Source: Vitis vinifera (Eukaryota; Streptophyta; Magnoliopsida; Vitales; Vitaceae). From it: a DNA stretch of 64,000 bases. Position 1 is the first letter of the stretch, and each line of letters opens with the position of its first letter. Position numbers and translations under genes: made by a program. The stretch spans positions 5,829,501 to 5,893,500 of the forward strand of contig NC_081806.1 of assembly GCF_030704535.1 (NCBI RefSeq), in the 5' to 3' direction. The notes below the pieces were generated by a model. That model saw only the letters and a program-made list of their open reading frames with translations. It did not search any database and was not told where the DNA came from. Positions 48,496 to 62,370 of the stretch are shown here, piece after piece.

Positions 48496-51400
48496 ATGGC
48501 CGCGCCTTTTTTCTCCACACCTTTTCAGCCGTACGTTTACCAGGTACTCCTCCACCGTCTATCTTCGAAATTCAATATCCTTGATGAGTTTTTTGATTTA
48601 TTTTCCTGGAAATTTAGGGTTTTAGTTTGATTCTGTTGCTTGATCCGTTGAATTCCATGTGCATTATTGGAGATCGTGTTTTTCTTTATTGTTTTACTTT
48701 GGGAGTTAGGGTTTAGTTTGGTGGAGTTAAGGATTGAGTTGATTTGTGTGTGTGGTTGAGAATTGTGTTGTTGTGTGTGTTGAGTTGGTAGAAAGTGGTT
48801 GATATGCTTCTGTCACGAGAATGATGGCATTTTCCGGATACAATAGTCAGACAACCGGAAGTGGAACTTCATTTTTGATAAGGTTGATTGGTTACTTATC
48901 CGGCAATTAATATAATGAAAAATTGGATTGTATGAGTATCCGTTTTTTTTGGTAAGAATTGGTGATCCACTGTGGGATCACTCACAGTGATGTTAACTTG
49001 TTGATCATTTATCATCATAGTCTGTATGACTTTCACTTCATGCAAAAATACTGAAAGGTTAGATTAGTTACTAATCCGCACACCCAACCCAAGCCCGGAA
49101 GATGGATTAATACCAATCCTTACCATTTAGAAGCCCAGGAATGGAACTGGTATGTTGCCAGTTCACTCAATCCAGAAGCTCAAAATGGTTTATGCAGAAC
49201 CACAGAAATGGATTTGCTCCATCATTTATCACCCTTTGGAAAGCCCTGAAACTTAGCATCAGCCTTTTGAATAATGATTTATTAGATATATGATTTATCA
49301 GATAGGACGGAGAGTACAAAAGGTGAATAAGGCCTAATTAGCCTTTCTCAAGGAAAAAAGAGGTGAAAATAGGGAAAATCATTAGTTGAATGGACAATGT
49401 GAGAAAGAAACAACTAATGTAGGTCTAGTTAGGTCCTGAAGAAATAAAAATGAAGCTGCAGAACCTCTCTTAGGCAAAAAAATTTGCCTCCGAGGTTCAA
49501 GTTAGTTGGTATGAATGCTCAAAGACTTAATTAAATTGGGTATAATCTGAATTACTTGATCACTATTCTTAGGAATCATGTCCCTAATAAACAATATAAA
49601 ATGAATGTTATCTTTTCTTTGTTCCTCTGTTGGAAGGGTCTAAATGTTAGAGGTTTTTTATTTTTAAAGTGAGACTTGGTGCTACATTGGCAAAAGAAGT
49701 CAAGATCCGAAATATAGATTCTTCTAAGTCAGATGAGAAGCATCTTGTGAAGGTGGTTTAATTCATTTTCTTGCCCTTACACTTATTCAAAACTGCCAGT
49801 GAGGTTTGTTTCCATGACTTTGGGGTCTCATTGTAGAAAAATTCAGACAACCACTAGAAATAAATTTGAACCTTTATGATTTGTGGCACAATATTTCTTT
49901 GGTTGGTTAAACTGATAAACATTGTTTCCCTTTTTACATGATTTTCCTGCAATGAAAGAGAAAGTTAGGAAATAATCTGAACAGAAAACATGTCTACATG
50001 AAAAGGAGAGGCCTTTTTAAGTTGGCATGGATCTTTTTTCGGGAAGGAGAGGAAGAAAGTTTGGAAAGCTGCTCCTTTATGCTTATTTTGGACCATTTGG
50101 AAAGAAGGAAATGGGAGAACTTTTGAAAATATTGAAAAAGGGAACCAAGCTATGAAGTAATCCTTCATATATATTTTTTGGGGATGGGTTACAGTGTACA
50201 TAGGTGATAGCTCCTTGTACATGTTGGACTTCATTGATTGGCTGAGTTCTAAGTGAGGCATGGGAGTTGTTTTTTTTGTTTATCCCTCAACTTTGTTTGA
50301 CCTTTTGGCACCATTGTATACAATGTGTACGCTTTTGTGCACCCTTTTGTTTGGCACTATTACTATATATATATATATATATATATATATCTCAAAAAAC
50401 AAAAAATGTATTAATTAAAGTGAATAAAAACATGAGAATGATGTGAAATCCTCCCCATAATATACAAACCTGACCATAAGACCCGATGAAACCTCCGCTT
50501 TACAAGGAGGACTATACAAAAGAAACTAAAAAAAAAAGTCTATACAAATATAACATCTCCTGAAGCTCATCTAGGGACCTCACCATGTAGGTCCAACCCT
50601 AGGGTGTACATGCTGAAAGCTAATTAAGCAAAATTATGCTCAATGGAAAGGGTTTAAAAACTCATTGCAGTAGACCCAAAAAGAAACAAAGAAATGAAGC
50701 AAGTCCCATATCACATTAGGCATCTTCCAAACAAAAATCTCATCATTCCTTTCTCTCCACACAATCCATAACCAGAACCAAGTGAGACAAGCAATCTTCC
50801 AGAGAGACTTGCCTCTAGTAGAGTTCCCAAAACATTTGAAAGAGATAACCATCAAATCACCAATACTACCTGGCTAAACCCACACCATCAAAAAATAAAA
50901 ATACATGTCCTCATGATAACTATAAATCCATCATGAAGATTCTGGGAATTTGGTGACCGATCATGTAGTTTTCTTAAAATAGGGGCTTTGATACCTGTGG
51001 GCAAACTTAATGAAATCCCTGGAGTAATACACTGCATTACTTGCTGAAAGTGTGGTTATTTGTTTCATTTATTTCTGTTTTAGTTCTCTAACAGAAGTGG
51101 AGGTAAAGGAAAGTAACTAAATAACATTTTCTGAATCTAATCTTCCAGACCCATAGTTGTAAACTTGTGGTTGCACCTAGTTTACGCTCATTGTTATCCC
51201 TTTTGTGGAGGCTGCTAGCATGAGCCATGCAGCAACCATGTTTGTATTCAATTGAACTGCATAAGTATTTAGTAGGTTGTGTTTGTATGTGCTGTTATTC
51301 TGTTGCTGCACAAACTCATGTGGATGATATATTGTAGAGTCCACAAGAAAATGTGACACCTTTTCAAATATTGGGTGGTGAAGCTCAGATAGTTCAGGTA

Positions 51401-54400
51401 TTTACAATAATTATCTCCAGCCATGTCAGTTTTCCTTTTTTTTTTTTTAAATTTTCCTGTACTGAAAATGGCTAATACTGGTGTTGATTCTTTGCATTGT
51501 TAGATAATGTTGAAACCACAAGAAAAGATTATTGCAAAGCCTGGTAAGTTCCCCTAGTAGTGGATGCTCTGTGAATGTTCTCTTGCAATTATAACATTAG
51601 TTTTCAACTTCAGAAGAAGAAAGCAATTATCAGTAAACTTATTATTCTACGTTCTTTAAATCTACATGTTTAATCTTTTAATCCTGTTGCTTATTTCTTG
51701 GTCTATGTATACTTTTATTGATCTGCAAACAAGCCAAGCCACACTGTTTAGGCCTGATCACTTTAGAACTGTTCAAGCTCTGCTGGAGCTTGAACCTATC
51801 TATGAATTGTGATTCAAGCTCAGTGTGTTGGATGCTAGGCAAGTTTGCTATCCTTTTGGCTCAGCTTGGTATGTATATGTTGTTTGAAAAGTTCCACTTT
51901 TATTAGACAGTTGCTGGGTTTTGATTGACATCTGATGCAGTTTAACTTCATGGTGTTTCAGAAAGAAAGAAATCTTTTAATATGCATTGATATTTCTTTT
52001 ATAACATGCAACATAATTCCTATATCTCTTTCCAAGATATCAATAGTCAAATTTAAATTGCTCTTGGTTCTTTATTTATGCTAATAGAGTGCCATTTTGC
52101 GTGTAAAGCGAATTCTGAACAGGGATATTGCATTAAATTATAGAATTAAAAATTTAATCAGATGAATCTTACCCTTTTGATGCTGTAACTAAATTTATTG
52201 GCATGTTCATCTTTTCATCTTGCTCTGTTGTCTCTGCTAGGGATGACTATCGGGTTGGTCTGGTAGACTGGAACATGGCCAGCCACCATCCTGATATCAT
52301 TGGAAGGAGCAATCAACCCTGCCCCAAACACGGTTCGTGTTATTTTATGTGGTGCAGGGTTGAAACTGCCATACCCTGTATATGTGAGCTCATATCATGT
52401 TGGATTTGTTTCCTATGTCTTCATTTTTCTTTTCCTGCTGTTGTTGAGTGTATGACTTCATATAAGTCACTGTGTGTCTTTGTTTTGCATGGTTGAGACA
52501 CCATTTGTACCTCAAAATGCTTCACCCTGTTTCCCAAATGGGGAGGCAAGGACAAGGTTTTGCTTAAAATCTTCTATTTCTGCAATGGTCCTAATATTCA
52601 CCTGTCAAAGACCAAGATTTCTCTTTCCACACCAAATTTGTTAGTGGAGTGTCCAAGTATACGCATAGTCTTTGTAGTTGACAATCTTGCTAAGGCAAGG
52701 ATGGTTAGCTCACCTTCTGCATGCCATTGTCAACCCCTCGTGATGGCTGGTTTTCCTCCTCCATTTAAACGTTTCCCGCAATTTCGTGGTGTTAATTTCT
52801 GGCATTGAACCAACTGCTTATTAAGGTAGAGATGGTCTCCCCTCTACTTGACCAAAAACATCTCATTGCCACTCCATATACCACAATACCTTCCTTCTTG
52901 TCTTCCTTTTGTACCATTTGCTATCTGGACTAAACAATGGGCTGACTGTATGACTAACTTTAGAAACCAAATCTTTCTCCACAACTGATCAAATAGGCCA
53001 TTGGTTTGTGGAACAGGGAACTGATTAGTAAATTTTTCCTTGTTTCATTCTTAATTATCTGTGTCTTTTTTTCTCAACTTATATGTTACCCCACTAAATC
53101 TTAGTGGGGCAGTCCTCTTGTTTCCTCTGTATAGTCAAGTTGATTGAGTTACATGGGTCAGGGGGCTTCTTACTGGTGAATTAGCTCTGGATGGGCTCAA
53201 TCTGATAAGCTACATCTCAGTGTTGTAGTAAAGAGTTGGGGAGCTCCTCTGGAATCACCTTCTGGAACTCCTGTCAGGCATGAAACGCATTTACTAGATA
53301 CTAATGCTTCATGGATTAGATTATGTTTGCTATAATACAGCAGACTGACATCATCTTTGGTTGTATCTAACTTCTATGTTTTAAAACATTTTTCCTTTTT
53401 ATTTTTCACTGTAATATGTTTGTAACTGATATCTGAAAAATACGTAGGTTCCATGTGCTACATGTCTGGGTCCATCCAAATGGAGAATGTTTACATCCCT
53501 GAAAATGAAGTAGGTATGTGGCAGTGGCTTTTCGGCAAGGCTGTGACAAGCATAGTTCTTCTCAATCAAGGTTCAAGTAATGGCTTTGTTGGAATTGCTG
53601 CACCTTCTCTTGCAAGAATACTCCCGGTTTGTAGTTACAATAAGATACCATATTTTAGTAAGGAGTGTCTAGCATCAAATGATGCTTCTTCGCTCCTGTA
53701 CAACTTATCCATGTTTTTATTCAGTTATTTTAAATTTACACATTGTTGATGATGCTAACTATTCCCTTTTTACATGGTTCCAATTCAATTTTTTTAGATT
53801 GATTTGGCAATGTTTGGCGGGGAAATTTTATGCCAGGTAGAGCTAATTAATTCATTTCCAGTTCTTCTCATATTCTTCTGACATATTGTATTAGAAACTT
53901 GCTTTGTTTTACCTACCATTAGGATTTCAGAGCAGAGTTGTCTTTTACTTCATCTCCTTGAGATGAATAATTTTATATTTGCTTCATTAAAATTTTGCAG
54001 CCAGATGCATTCCTTTGCTCTCTCAATGATGTAAAAGTCAATAATACAACTGATCAGAGGGCTCGTAACATAGTTGTTGGTGCAGAGGTGAGAGAAGGGC
54101 TGGGGCTAGATTTGCTTTTCATTTTTTGGTTAATAGTGTCAATTTGAGAAAGTGATGTTGGTCTCTTTCAAACTTGAACTCTGTTCTTTCATTTTCTTCA
54201 ATCCTCCACTTGATAATTGCACCTTTCCAAATTGGCGGTGTTAGTTTATATGATGTATATTATTATGCTGTTATAGGGATTTCTGAGACAGAAGCTAACT
54301 GGGCAAGGGCTTGCTTTCATAGTTGCTGGTGGATCTGGTATGCATTCCTTGACTCATTTTCTTGTTCCTTAGAACTTGGCTGTTAGGACCTTTCAAGAAG

Positions 54401-57069
54401 TTGCCTTCTAACCTGAATATGGAGGAGAATAGCATAGACATTATGGTTCAGATTTATCTTTGCAGATCAGCACCAGTCTTTTCTTGTTATGGCTATACCA
54501 TACCTTGTTTATTCACCTCCATGACTATAACTCTTGTTCATCCGAATATATGCCCTTTGTCATGTTTCCACAACAAATATGATGTCCATCTCCATCTTTC
54601 ATGTAGTTGTAAAAATGCATCTTGTATACTCCCTGTATACATAGGGTGCTCTCCTTTTTTGTTAAGCACTGTTTAATATATCCTTGGTTCACCCATCAAA
54701 AAAATGTTAGTAATGCTTCCACCAATTACGTGAATCGTGATAGTGAGAAAGGAACTTGGATATAGCAGTAGCAATGCTTTCACCTGCTACTTCTGAAGCA
54801 GATCATTGCATATCCATCCCATATGAAGTATAATCTGGAAATGGAGTATCAGATACAAATAGTAAATAATTGACACTAGATATTCTCTTTGTGTGTATTT
54901 TGCTTATTCTGGTGAAGTATAGTGTGCATGAGAAATAGCTATATATTGTTTTGATATGAAGTGTGAGAACTTTCGTACCCTGGGAAGTCCAGTCTCAATA
55001 GTCAGCAGGTTTAATAGCAAGGAGTTTTGGGGGTTGGGTTATACAAGTGCAACCATTCATATATTAGCCTCTATACTGCACAACCAGATTTGGTCTGTGT
55101 GGTGCTTTTTCAGTATGATATGAGGAACATAGAAATGGTATCAAAGAGAGAGAAAGAGAGAGCAAGGATATCAGGTTCTGGACTAAATTTCCGCCCGTAC
55201 TTTGATGTTTCAAATTCAACACCTTTATGTATTTTTTTCTAAATATCCACTTAGAACAACTGCATTCATCCTTTTACTTTTCCCTTTTTGTATCTATGTT
55301 TTGCTTTATCCCATTCCTTTGCAACAGATTTTTTTTCCTTGCCAAAAGTACTTTAGCCGACAAGATACATGAGAAAAACTTCTTGTTCCCAAGCATTGTT
55401 GAGTATGAACATCTGAAAGCATATATTTGAAAAACCAATAAATGAAACTTGTGTGCTATTTATATTTAATTCATCATGTGTAAAACTTCTAAGTCCAAGT
55501 GTCCTAATCATGGAGTTCTATGTTGTTAGTTGTACAGAAAAATCTCGAGGTGGGTGAAGAACTAGCCGTTGATGTGTCTTGCATTGCTGCCCTGTCGGCC
55601 ACTGTCAGCGTCCAAATCAAATATAATGGTCCCATGAGAAGAGTAGTCTTTGGGGTAAGTTCCTTTTCTGTTTCTGTACTGCTTCTGCAGTTCTTTTGTT
55701 TCTTTCAGTTAATCTTGTTGCTTTCTTATTTCTTGAAATCATCATGGCATATAATTGTTCCTACTAGATAATTGTATAGTTGTTGGTCATGCTATTCTTT
55801 CTGACTTTTGATAGTTATGTATGATTGGTTGGCTTCTTGTCAAATTTCTGTTGGTCAGGGCTGTGATATATTATTTCGGAGATCTGCATTTGGTTTTGAG
55901 CAGAGAACAAAAGATGCCAACGAATATTCCTTCAATCTTCCTGTCTAGAATTTGAGACTCGAAAGTATTTTTTATAAAGCCAACAGTTTCTTTCAGTAGC
56001 TGTCTTTTGATCTGTCCAATACTTGCTTTAAGAATCTCAATCATGGACTCCTGCTTTGTGGATCATTGGAATTAGTTTTTCCATAATCAATCCATTCTAT
56101 CTCTCCATCATTTTTTTGTTCATTAACATGCTTTACTCATATTTTCTGACAAATTTTCGTCATTCTAATGTTTCTTCTAGTATTGTCAAGCTTGATACTT
56201 AGGCCCTATTTGGATCAGCTTTTGAGAAGCCAACAACTCCTTTTTATGCTCAATAAGAGCTTCTTTGTCTGTGTATTTTTTTTATAAAAAGCTTATGATT
56301 TTTTTCATTAACATGAACTTTTCATTTTTCTTTTTTTTTTTCTTCAAATTTTTGTCATTCTAATGTTTCTTCTTGTATCACCAAGTTTGGTATTTAGGCC
56401 CTATTTGGATTTTGGTTTCTGAGAAGTAAAAGGCTCAATTTTAACCTCAACAAAAGCTATACCTATTTGGATAATTTTTTTAAAGAGCTTGTGGTTTGAA
56501 AAAGCTTAATAGGGAAGTTAGAAAAATATTGTTTCTCATAGAAAACCTATTTTCATTTATGTAGGAAGTCATTAAAATTATGGTTGTGCCTTAACTTCAA
56601 CAGCCAAAAACAAAAAGCAATCTTGAATGAGTCCATAATGGGACCTCTGGTGTGAACTAGGTTCCTTCTGTATATGTAGCTGCCTTGGACCCTCAAGTTT
56701 AGGATTGGTCCTTCCATTATGTTTATGTTTATGAGAGCCTAATTTTATACTGTGGGGACGAAATCGCAGGGCGACAACCTAGTTACAGCTGTTCTAACAG
56801 GACCAGGCATTGTCTTTATACAGAGTTTGCCCTTTCAGCGATTCTCTCAGCGCATTGCCAGGTGAATGTCGAGCAATCAATTGAACTCAATTAGACTCCT
56901 TTCCCTTGATTTGCATATCAATGTTTGACAAAATGACTTGATTTCCATGTGCAGGGCGGTTACTTCCCCAAACATGAGGGAAAATCCAAAGTTCTTTATT
57001 CAGATAGCAATTTTCTTCTTTTTGGCTTATGTTGTGATTGTATCATCATTGATCTTAACTGATGTTTGA
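48496..57069 (+). CDS. AIM24-family protein (TRAP-like fold)
   Basis: Ten exons, all GT-AG: 48496-48543, 51338-51397, 51504-51543, 53448-53626, 53798-53836, 54001-54087, 54277-54337, 55530-55654, 56770-56861 and 56955-57069. Phases join cleanly to 281 residues. The first exon encodes only MAAPFFSTPFQPYVYQ. The family signatures are the early TPFQILGGEAQIVQIMLKP, AKPGSMCYMSGSI, WQWLFGKAV, NGFVGIAAPSLARILP, FGGEILCQPDAFLCS, GLAFIVAGGS, VSCIAAL and GPGIVFIQSLPFQRFSQRI. A hydrophobic segment (about 255-275, FFIQIAIFFFLAYVVIVSSL) ends the protein and probably anchors it in a membrane. In yeast AIM24 is needed for normal mitochondrial inner membrane organisation; the plant proteins are usually annotated only as AIM24 or tryptophan RNA-binding attenuator-like. 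Intron 1 is 2.8 kb and contains two LINE 3' ends. The assignment is firm; the plant function is not known. Confidence 0.93.
49930..50392 (+). mobile_element. LINE 3' end, plus strand, truncated
   Basis: From about 50056 the plus frame reads KVWKAAPLCLFWTIWKEGNG, then after a TAA, SFIYIFWGWVTVYIGDSS and FIDWLSSK followed by a stop. This is the C-terminal zinc-binding RT tail (zf-RVT) of plant LINEs. After the stop comes a typical LINE 3' trailer (gacctttttggcaccattgt-like), ending in an (AT)n run. It lies in intron 1 of the AIM24 gene. The left edge is uncertain. Confidence 0.75.
50393..50860 (-). mobile_element. LINE 3' end, minus strand, truncated
   Basis: On the minus strand 50855-50640 reads RGKSLWKIACLTWFWLWIVW, RERNDEIFV and later NVIWDLLHFFVSFWVYCNEF, a LINE RT tail of the same general kind, followed by about 240 bases of 3' trailer that ends in aatacattttttgttttttg at 50393-50412. 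It faces the plus-strand LINE end tail to tail. Confidence 0.75.
56200..56600. mobile_element. MITE-like fragments in the AIM24 intron before exon 9
   Basis: Two phrases of the form ggccctatttggat (56203 and 56397) precede similar sequence (agaag-c-aaggctc, cttttttta-aaagcttatg). They look like two neighbouring fragments of a non-coding repeat. Weak evidence. Confidence 0.4.
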
Positions 57070-58140
57070 TCTTCCCCTTCTTTCTTGTGTCCTCTTTTAT
57101 TCCTTGCCTTTTAATTTCAATATAATTTCATCAATAGAAACCTATAGTTTAGATTGGATGTCTCGGAAATTATGGTTCTAGAGTTGTAAAGACGATTTCA
57201 AGTTTCTTCTTTGCTCATGTTAAATGCAACCACAGCCTATTCGAGGCCTCAGGTGAATTCTCTGAAAAGTCACCAAGATGCATCGAATTACCCTTTTCAG
57301 GATTATAGTTTAAAACGACTAACCTCACTGAGGTTAGTGTCAAGGTTCGTTCAATGTGGTTCTACAAACTCAAGATCGAATCTTGGCTTCTAATGCCTCG
57401 TATCCGCATAACATCTATTTATAATATGGTTAGTCTTCCTTCTTATGAAACAAGAAAACCATAAATGTTGGCTGGTATTGTAGGGTTTGTTTGGAAGCCA
57501 CATATTTGACAATTATTTTTCCAATCAAATCAGGAACTGTGACAGAATTCCCGAATTTATAACATTATACTTCAAAGAAAATGTTGAGCCTCCGAAGGGG
57601 ATAACGGGACTATGTCAAATTTAAAAATAAGTGCAAACAACACCATTCCCAAGTTTCATGTGGTTAAAGGCAATTCAGCGAAACTAAACATGAGGTCTGA
57701 AAATATGATCATGATTGATTTGAAGGTCGAAGGGTGGTAGGGTGTGGTATGAAGTTGATTGAATGTTTTAGTGGATGGGAGGTAGAGGGCAAAGGAGGAT
57801 GTTTACCAGGTGTGGGGGCATGGCTAGGGAATAGGGATAGAAACATTTTCCCCGCCAATCCCAAGCCAACACATGTCACGTGGATATTGGGTCCTTTGCT
57901 TGCCGTGTGGGACTGGGCGATCAATCATGTGTGTCTTTAGTCTTTACTTTATATGAACATGGTTATTCTAGGGCCAATCTTGGGGCCTGCTCCTTCATCA
58001 CTTTCTTCATGGTTTTCCTATGACTTGAGACTTTATTTTGTTTTTAATTAGGGGCTAAAAAATTCATGAATTCAAACCATTTGCAACACCTTTTTTTTTT
58101 TTCTGATTATGTTTCATAGATGCTTGGGAGTGTAAGTACC
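57070..58140. other. 3' flank of the AIM24 gene
   Basis: The AIM24 3' untranslated region is probably in the first 200 bases. Two open frames on opposite strands at 57709-57940 have no recognisable features. Nothing else identified. Confidence 0.45.
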
Positions 58141-58141
58141 T

Positions 58142-58480
58142 AATATTTCCATATCATATGTATTTGCAAAGTTTGGCAACATGTCACATCTTTATTGATT
58201 CAATTTTATAACTGAAAATATTTTTTAAGATTTATATGATATGTATTCATGAGAACATGATTATCATCTGACAACTCGTTCAAAAATTCTATCCAGATTA
58301 TTATTTGAATATTCTCATATGCATATATTTGTAAAGTCGTCAACATGTCACATCCTTATTGGTTCAATATTATAACTGAAAATATTTTTTAAGATTTGAA
58401 TGAACCGTATTCACGAGAACACGACTATCATTGTGACAACCCATTTAGAAATTCCACACAAATTCTTAGTTGTCGCCTCA
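58142..58480. repeat. Tandem duplication of ~170 bp (diverged)
   Basis: Two copies, about 58142-58316 and 58317-58480, share gcaacatgtcacatc / gtcaacatgtcacatcc, ttataactgaaaatatttt and attca(c/t)gagaaca(c/t)ga. Confidence 0.8.
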
Positions 58481-58656
58481 TTGTGATTATTTGAATGCCC
58501 ACTTCAAAGAGGAGATTATGTTTTGTAACAACTCCCTTTCTACCTTAATTGAACTTATTTGACATTAGAAGTAGCCTCATTTTCTTGCAATGATAAAATA
58601 TTTTTATATAAATATAAATACTAGTAAGTTCAACTCTTGACACGGGGAAATACTTA

Positions 58657-59600
58657 GGAGGATCTAGATATAGGGAACCGCTTTGGGGATGGGGTAGGGC
58701 TTGTTGTGAATAGACAGTCTAAGTGAGATATTTGAATTTTAAATTTTTATTAAGGATTCGAATAATAATGTCAAACATAACATGAAAAAATCATCTATAC
58801 AGTATAGACATAAAAAAATCATAGATGGAGTAATAGTTTAATTGATGGGATATATATATCTTAAGAATTCATATCTTATTGAGTAAAAAATACATATTTA
58901 GAGTATCATTTTCGATGAGATATGATATTATTGGAGGATCTAGATATAGGGAACTGCTTAGGAGATGGGGGTAGGGGTTGTTGTGAATAGACAATTTAAG
59001 TGAGATATTTGAATTTTAAATTTTTATTCTGATTTTTCTTGGTTTGATTCAAACAATAAATATGAGGAATCAAGGATTCGCATAATAATGTCAAACATAA
59101 CATGAAAAAATCACCTATAGTATAGATATAAAAAAATCATAGATGGAGTGATAGTTTAATTGACGGGATATGTATATAGAGTATTATTTTCGATGAGATA
59201 TGATATTATTGGATATTTTGAGTAAAAAATACATATTTAGAGTATTATTTTCGATAAAATATGATATTATTGGAGGATCTAGATATAGGGAACTGCTTAA
59301 GGGATGAGGATAAGGGTTGTTGTGCATAGACACTCTAAGTGAGATATTTGAATTTTAAATTTGTATTCTGACTTTTCTTGGCTTGATTCAAACAATAAAT
59401 ATAAGGAATTAAGGATCCGCATAATAATGTCAAACATAACATGAAAAAATTACCTATAAAGCATAGATATAAAAAGATCATAAATGGAGTAATAGTTTAA
59501 TTGATGGGATATGTATATCTTAAGAAATCATATCTCATTGAGTAAAAAATACATATTTAGAGTATCATTTCTGATGAGATATGATATTATTGGATATTAT
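58657..59600. repeat. Tandem array of three ~280-340-bp units
   Basis: Units begin with ggaggatctagatataggga at about 58657, 58933 and 59272. The first lacks about 42 bases (ctgatttttcttgg... type) present in the other two. The second contains an internal duplication of the gagtattattttcgat-a-atatgatatta stretch. Non-coding. Confidence 0.9.
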
Positions 59601-60897
59601 ATTTAATGAACATTATATCTTAAAATAGTATATATATATATATATATAATGCCTATTTTGTAAAATGAAATGAAATATATATTATTTTTCAATATTTTAA
59701 TATTTATTTAAATTTTAGATTATATTGCATTATAATATTTGCTCTTAAAAAAATATGAATTTTCTTTAACATTGACAATATTCATGATTAAAATATTAGG
59801 GTAATAATATGAAGGTGCACTATTTAGAAAAATGGATTTCATATAAAGTACATTTTAGGAAAAATAATCTAAAAATTATGCATTAGACTAACAACTTGTG
59901 TATGCTTCCAAAATTACCCTCCAACCTCCACATCAAATATGTCCTCTTGTATATTAAACCATAATTAACCAAAATTAAACATCAAACATAAATTCCAAAA
60001 TTAAATAAACCCAAAAAAAACTCAAACAAAGATGAACCCTTTGGAGAGCCCTAACCTTCACATCTTGAAGAGCCCCGTCCTACCCATTTCTTCATTGTCA
60101 ATAGTCACTCTACGTGGTTTTGACATCATTAGACGGGAAGAAAGTGGCGTCGACACCATTTATAGAATTAATTTGATCACTTGTGTGAAAGATTTATTTT
60201 GAATTAAAAAACTTGAACTTTATTTTTTATTTTTTAAAAACTATAATTTTAGTAATTTAGATGCATGTTTATGTGAGTAGATTTTGATATTGTTATAAAA
60301 AAGAGTATTGGGGATGAAATTATCTTTGGAATATATTTTGGACATGTGGATAGATGTATTTAAGTTGTGTTAGATACTTTAATGGATATTATGGACACTA
60401 TAAATTACTTTGTTTTATCGTATGTTTAGTTGAAGATGAGATAAGATAAATTATTTTATAATTTATTATATATTGTGTTTGATTGAATGTAAGATATGAT
60501 AAGTGGTGGGATATATTATTTTTTTTTTCTTTTCTACATAAAGATATATGTTAATCTCAAGTTAAAATATAAGATATGTATGTCCTATATATCATAAGTT
60601 TATTTATTTATTTATTAAATTTTTATATTTTTTATATACTTATTTTGAAAAATAATTTTTTTAATTATAAATTAAATTTATGGTTTTAAAAAAACTAAAA
60701 AACTATTTATAAAATAAAATAATATTAATATTTGATGTATAAATTATTTTTATATATTGAATAACATAATATAAAAAAATTATTTATAAAGTTTAAATAT
60801 TTTAATCATTAATATTGTTAAATATAAGATAAATTCATTTTTTTTAAAATAAAAAATATTACTATTTGATATAATTTTTATTTTAAACATTGAAAAT

Positions 60898-60933
<36 letters not shown>

Positions 60934-61723
60934 AAAGATATATATCTCAACTTATCTTATCATATCCCATTAAGTCTTACTGTATTAGTTTAGGTTAACA
61001 ATTTTTGTTTTGAAAATACCCAAATTCACAACTACTATATTCTAATAGAAATCATTAGCTTTATGAATATGATGGAAAGCCCAAGGAAGTGAAATAAATT
61101 AAAGTATCTAGTTTTGAATTTGGTTAAATAATGCAAAAATTAATAATAAAATTTAATATACAAAGAAGTTTAAGAAAATTTAATAGCCTTTTCGGCAATC
61201 GTTTTCAAGAAAATCTTTCTAATTCCCTAATAAATAATGATTTTATATTTTGTATTATATAAATCCATTTATTTTCTCATTTTTTTTTAATAAAATTAAA
61301 TAAAAATTTTGTTAGTTGACATCAATAATAAAATAAGAAATTTAAAAATAAAAATACAATTAAAACAAAAAAAAAAGCATAAAATTAAGTACAATTAAAA
61401 CAAATCTCTTAAATTTTTTAAAAATAAAATATTGACTATCATTATATTTCCAACTCTTTCTCTAATTTTTTTTTCCTATTAGTGTGATCTAACAAAGTGA
61501 AAGTTAATATTTTTTTATTTTTTTATTTTTAGCTTTAAAGTTTTTTTAGTTTTAATTATATTTTTAATTTTTTAAATTTCTTATTTTATTGGTCTCAAAT
61601 CAATTCTCTCAGAAAATTTTTTTGTCAATTAGTATTATTAACCTAACGAGTAAAAGGTGTTCTTGGTAAAACGAGTATTTTGCAGAGAGCTAACAAAGAA
61701 TTCTATTAATAACAGGTTGTTTT
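59601..61723. other. Very AT-rich intergenic region
   Basis: Contains (AT)n runs at about 59630-59648 and 60900-60930. No gene recognised. The stretch near 60110-60170 is more GC-rich but shows nothing. Confidence 0.5.
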
Positions 61724-62370
61724 GATCATTTGGAACAATTTAATGAATTTAGTAGATCTTTTTAGGAGGCTCCAATAATCATAGATTGAACCTATCTAAT
61801 TTTTATGGTGCGATAGTTGGCTCTTCACCAACTAACCATACCTATTTTTTTATTTTTTTTTTAATATCAGCAATTTAGTTTATCCAACAAATTATAGAGT
61901 TGCAACAAAATCAAATCAATTGAATCTACCAGTTTTTACCGAGTTAATAATTATTTGATTTATATTTTTTCAAATTAGTGACTTGAAACCTATTTTTCTC
62001 TAAATATATATATAAATTAATTTTTTTCTTTTAAAATTTGAGATAAGATCATTTGGAACAATTTAATGAATTTAGTAGATCTTTTTAGGAGGCTCCAATA
62101 ATCATAGATTGAACCTATCTAATTTTTATGGTGCGATAGTTGGCTCTTCACCAACTAACCATACCTATTTTTTTATTTTTTTTTTAATATCAGCAATTTA
62201 GTTTATCCAACAAATTATAGAGTTGCAACAAAATCAAATCAATTGAATCTACCAGTTTTTACCGAGTTAATAATTATTTGATTTATATTTTTTCAAATTA
62301 GTGACTTGAAACCTACTTTTCTCTAAATATATATATAAATTAATTTTTTTCTTTTAAAATTTGAGATAAG
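61724..62370. repeat. Near-perfect 323-bp tandem duplication
   Basis: Copy 1 is 61724-62046, copy 2 starts at 62047. I found one difference (acctatttttctc against acctacttttctc). Both hold the hairpin-like word agttggctcttcaccaact. Non-coding. Confidence 0.97.

Noticed and set aside
55858-55948. Possible extra AIM24 exon after a CAG at 55857
   Set aside because: Exon 8 (ending 55654) joins exon 9 (56770) in phase 0 to give the continuous family sequence VFGGDNLVTA; the extra piece would interrupt it.
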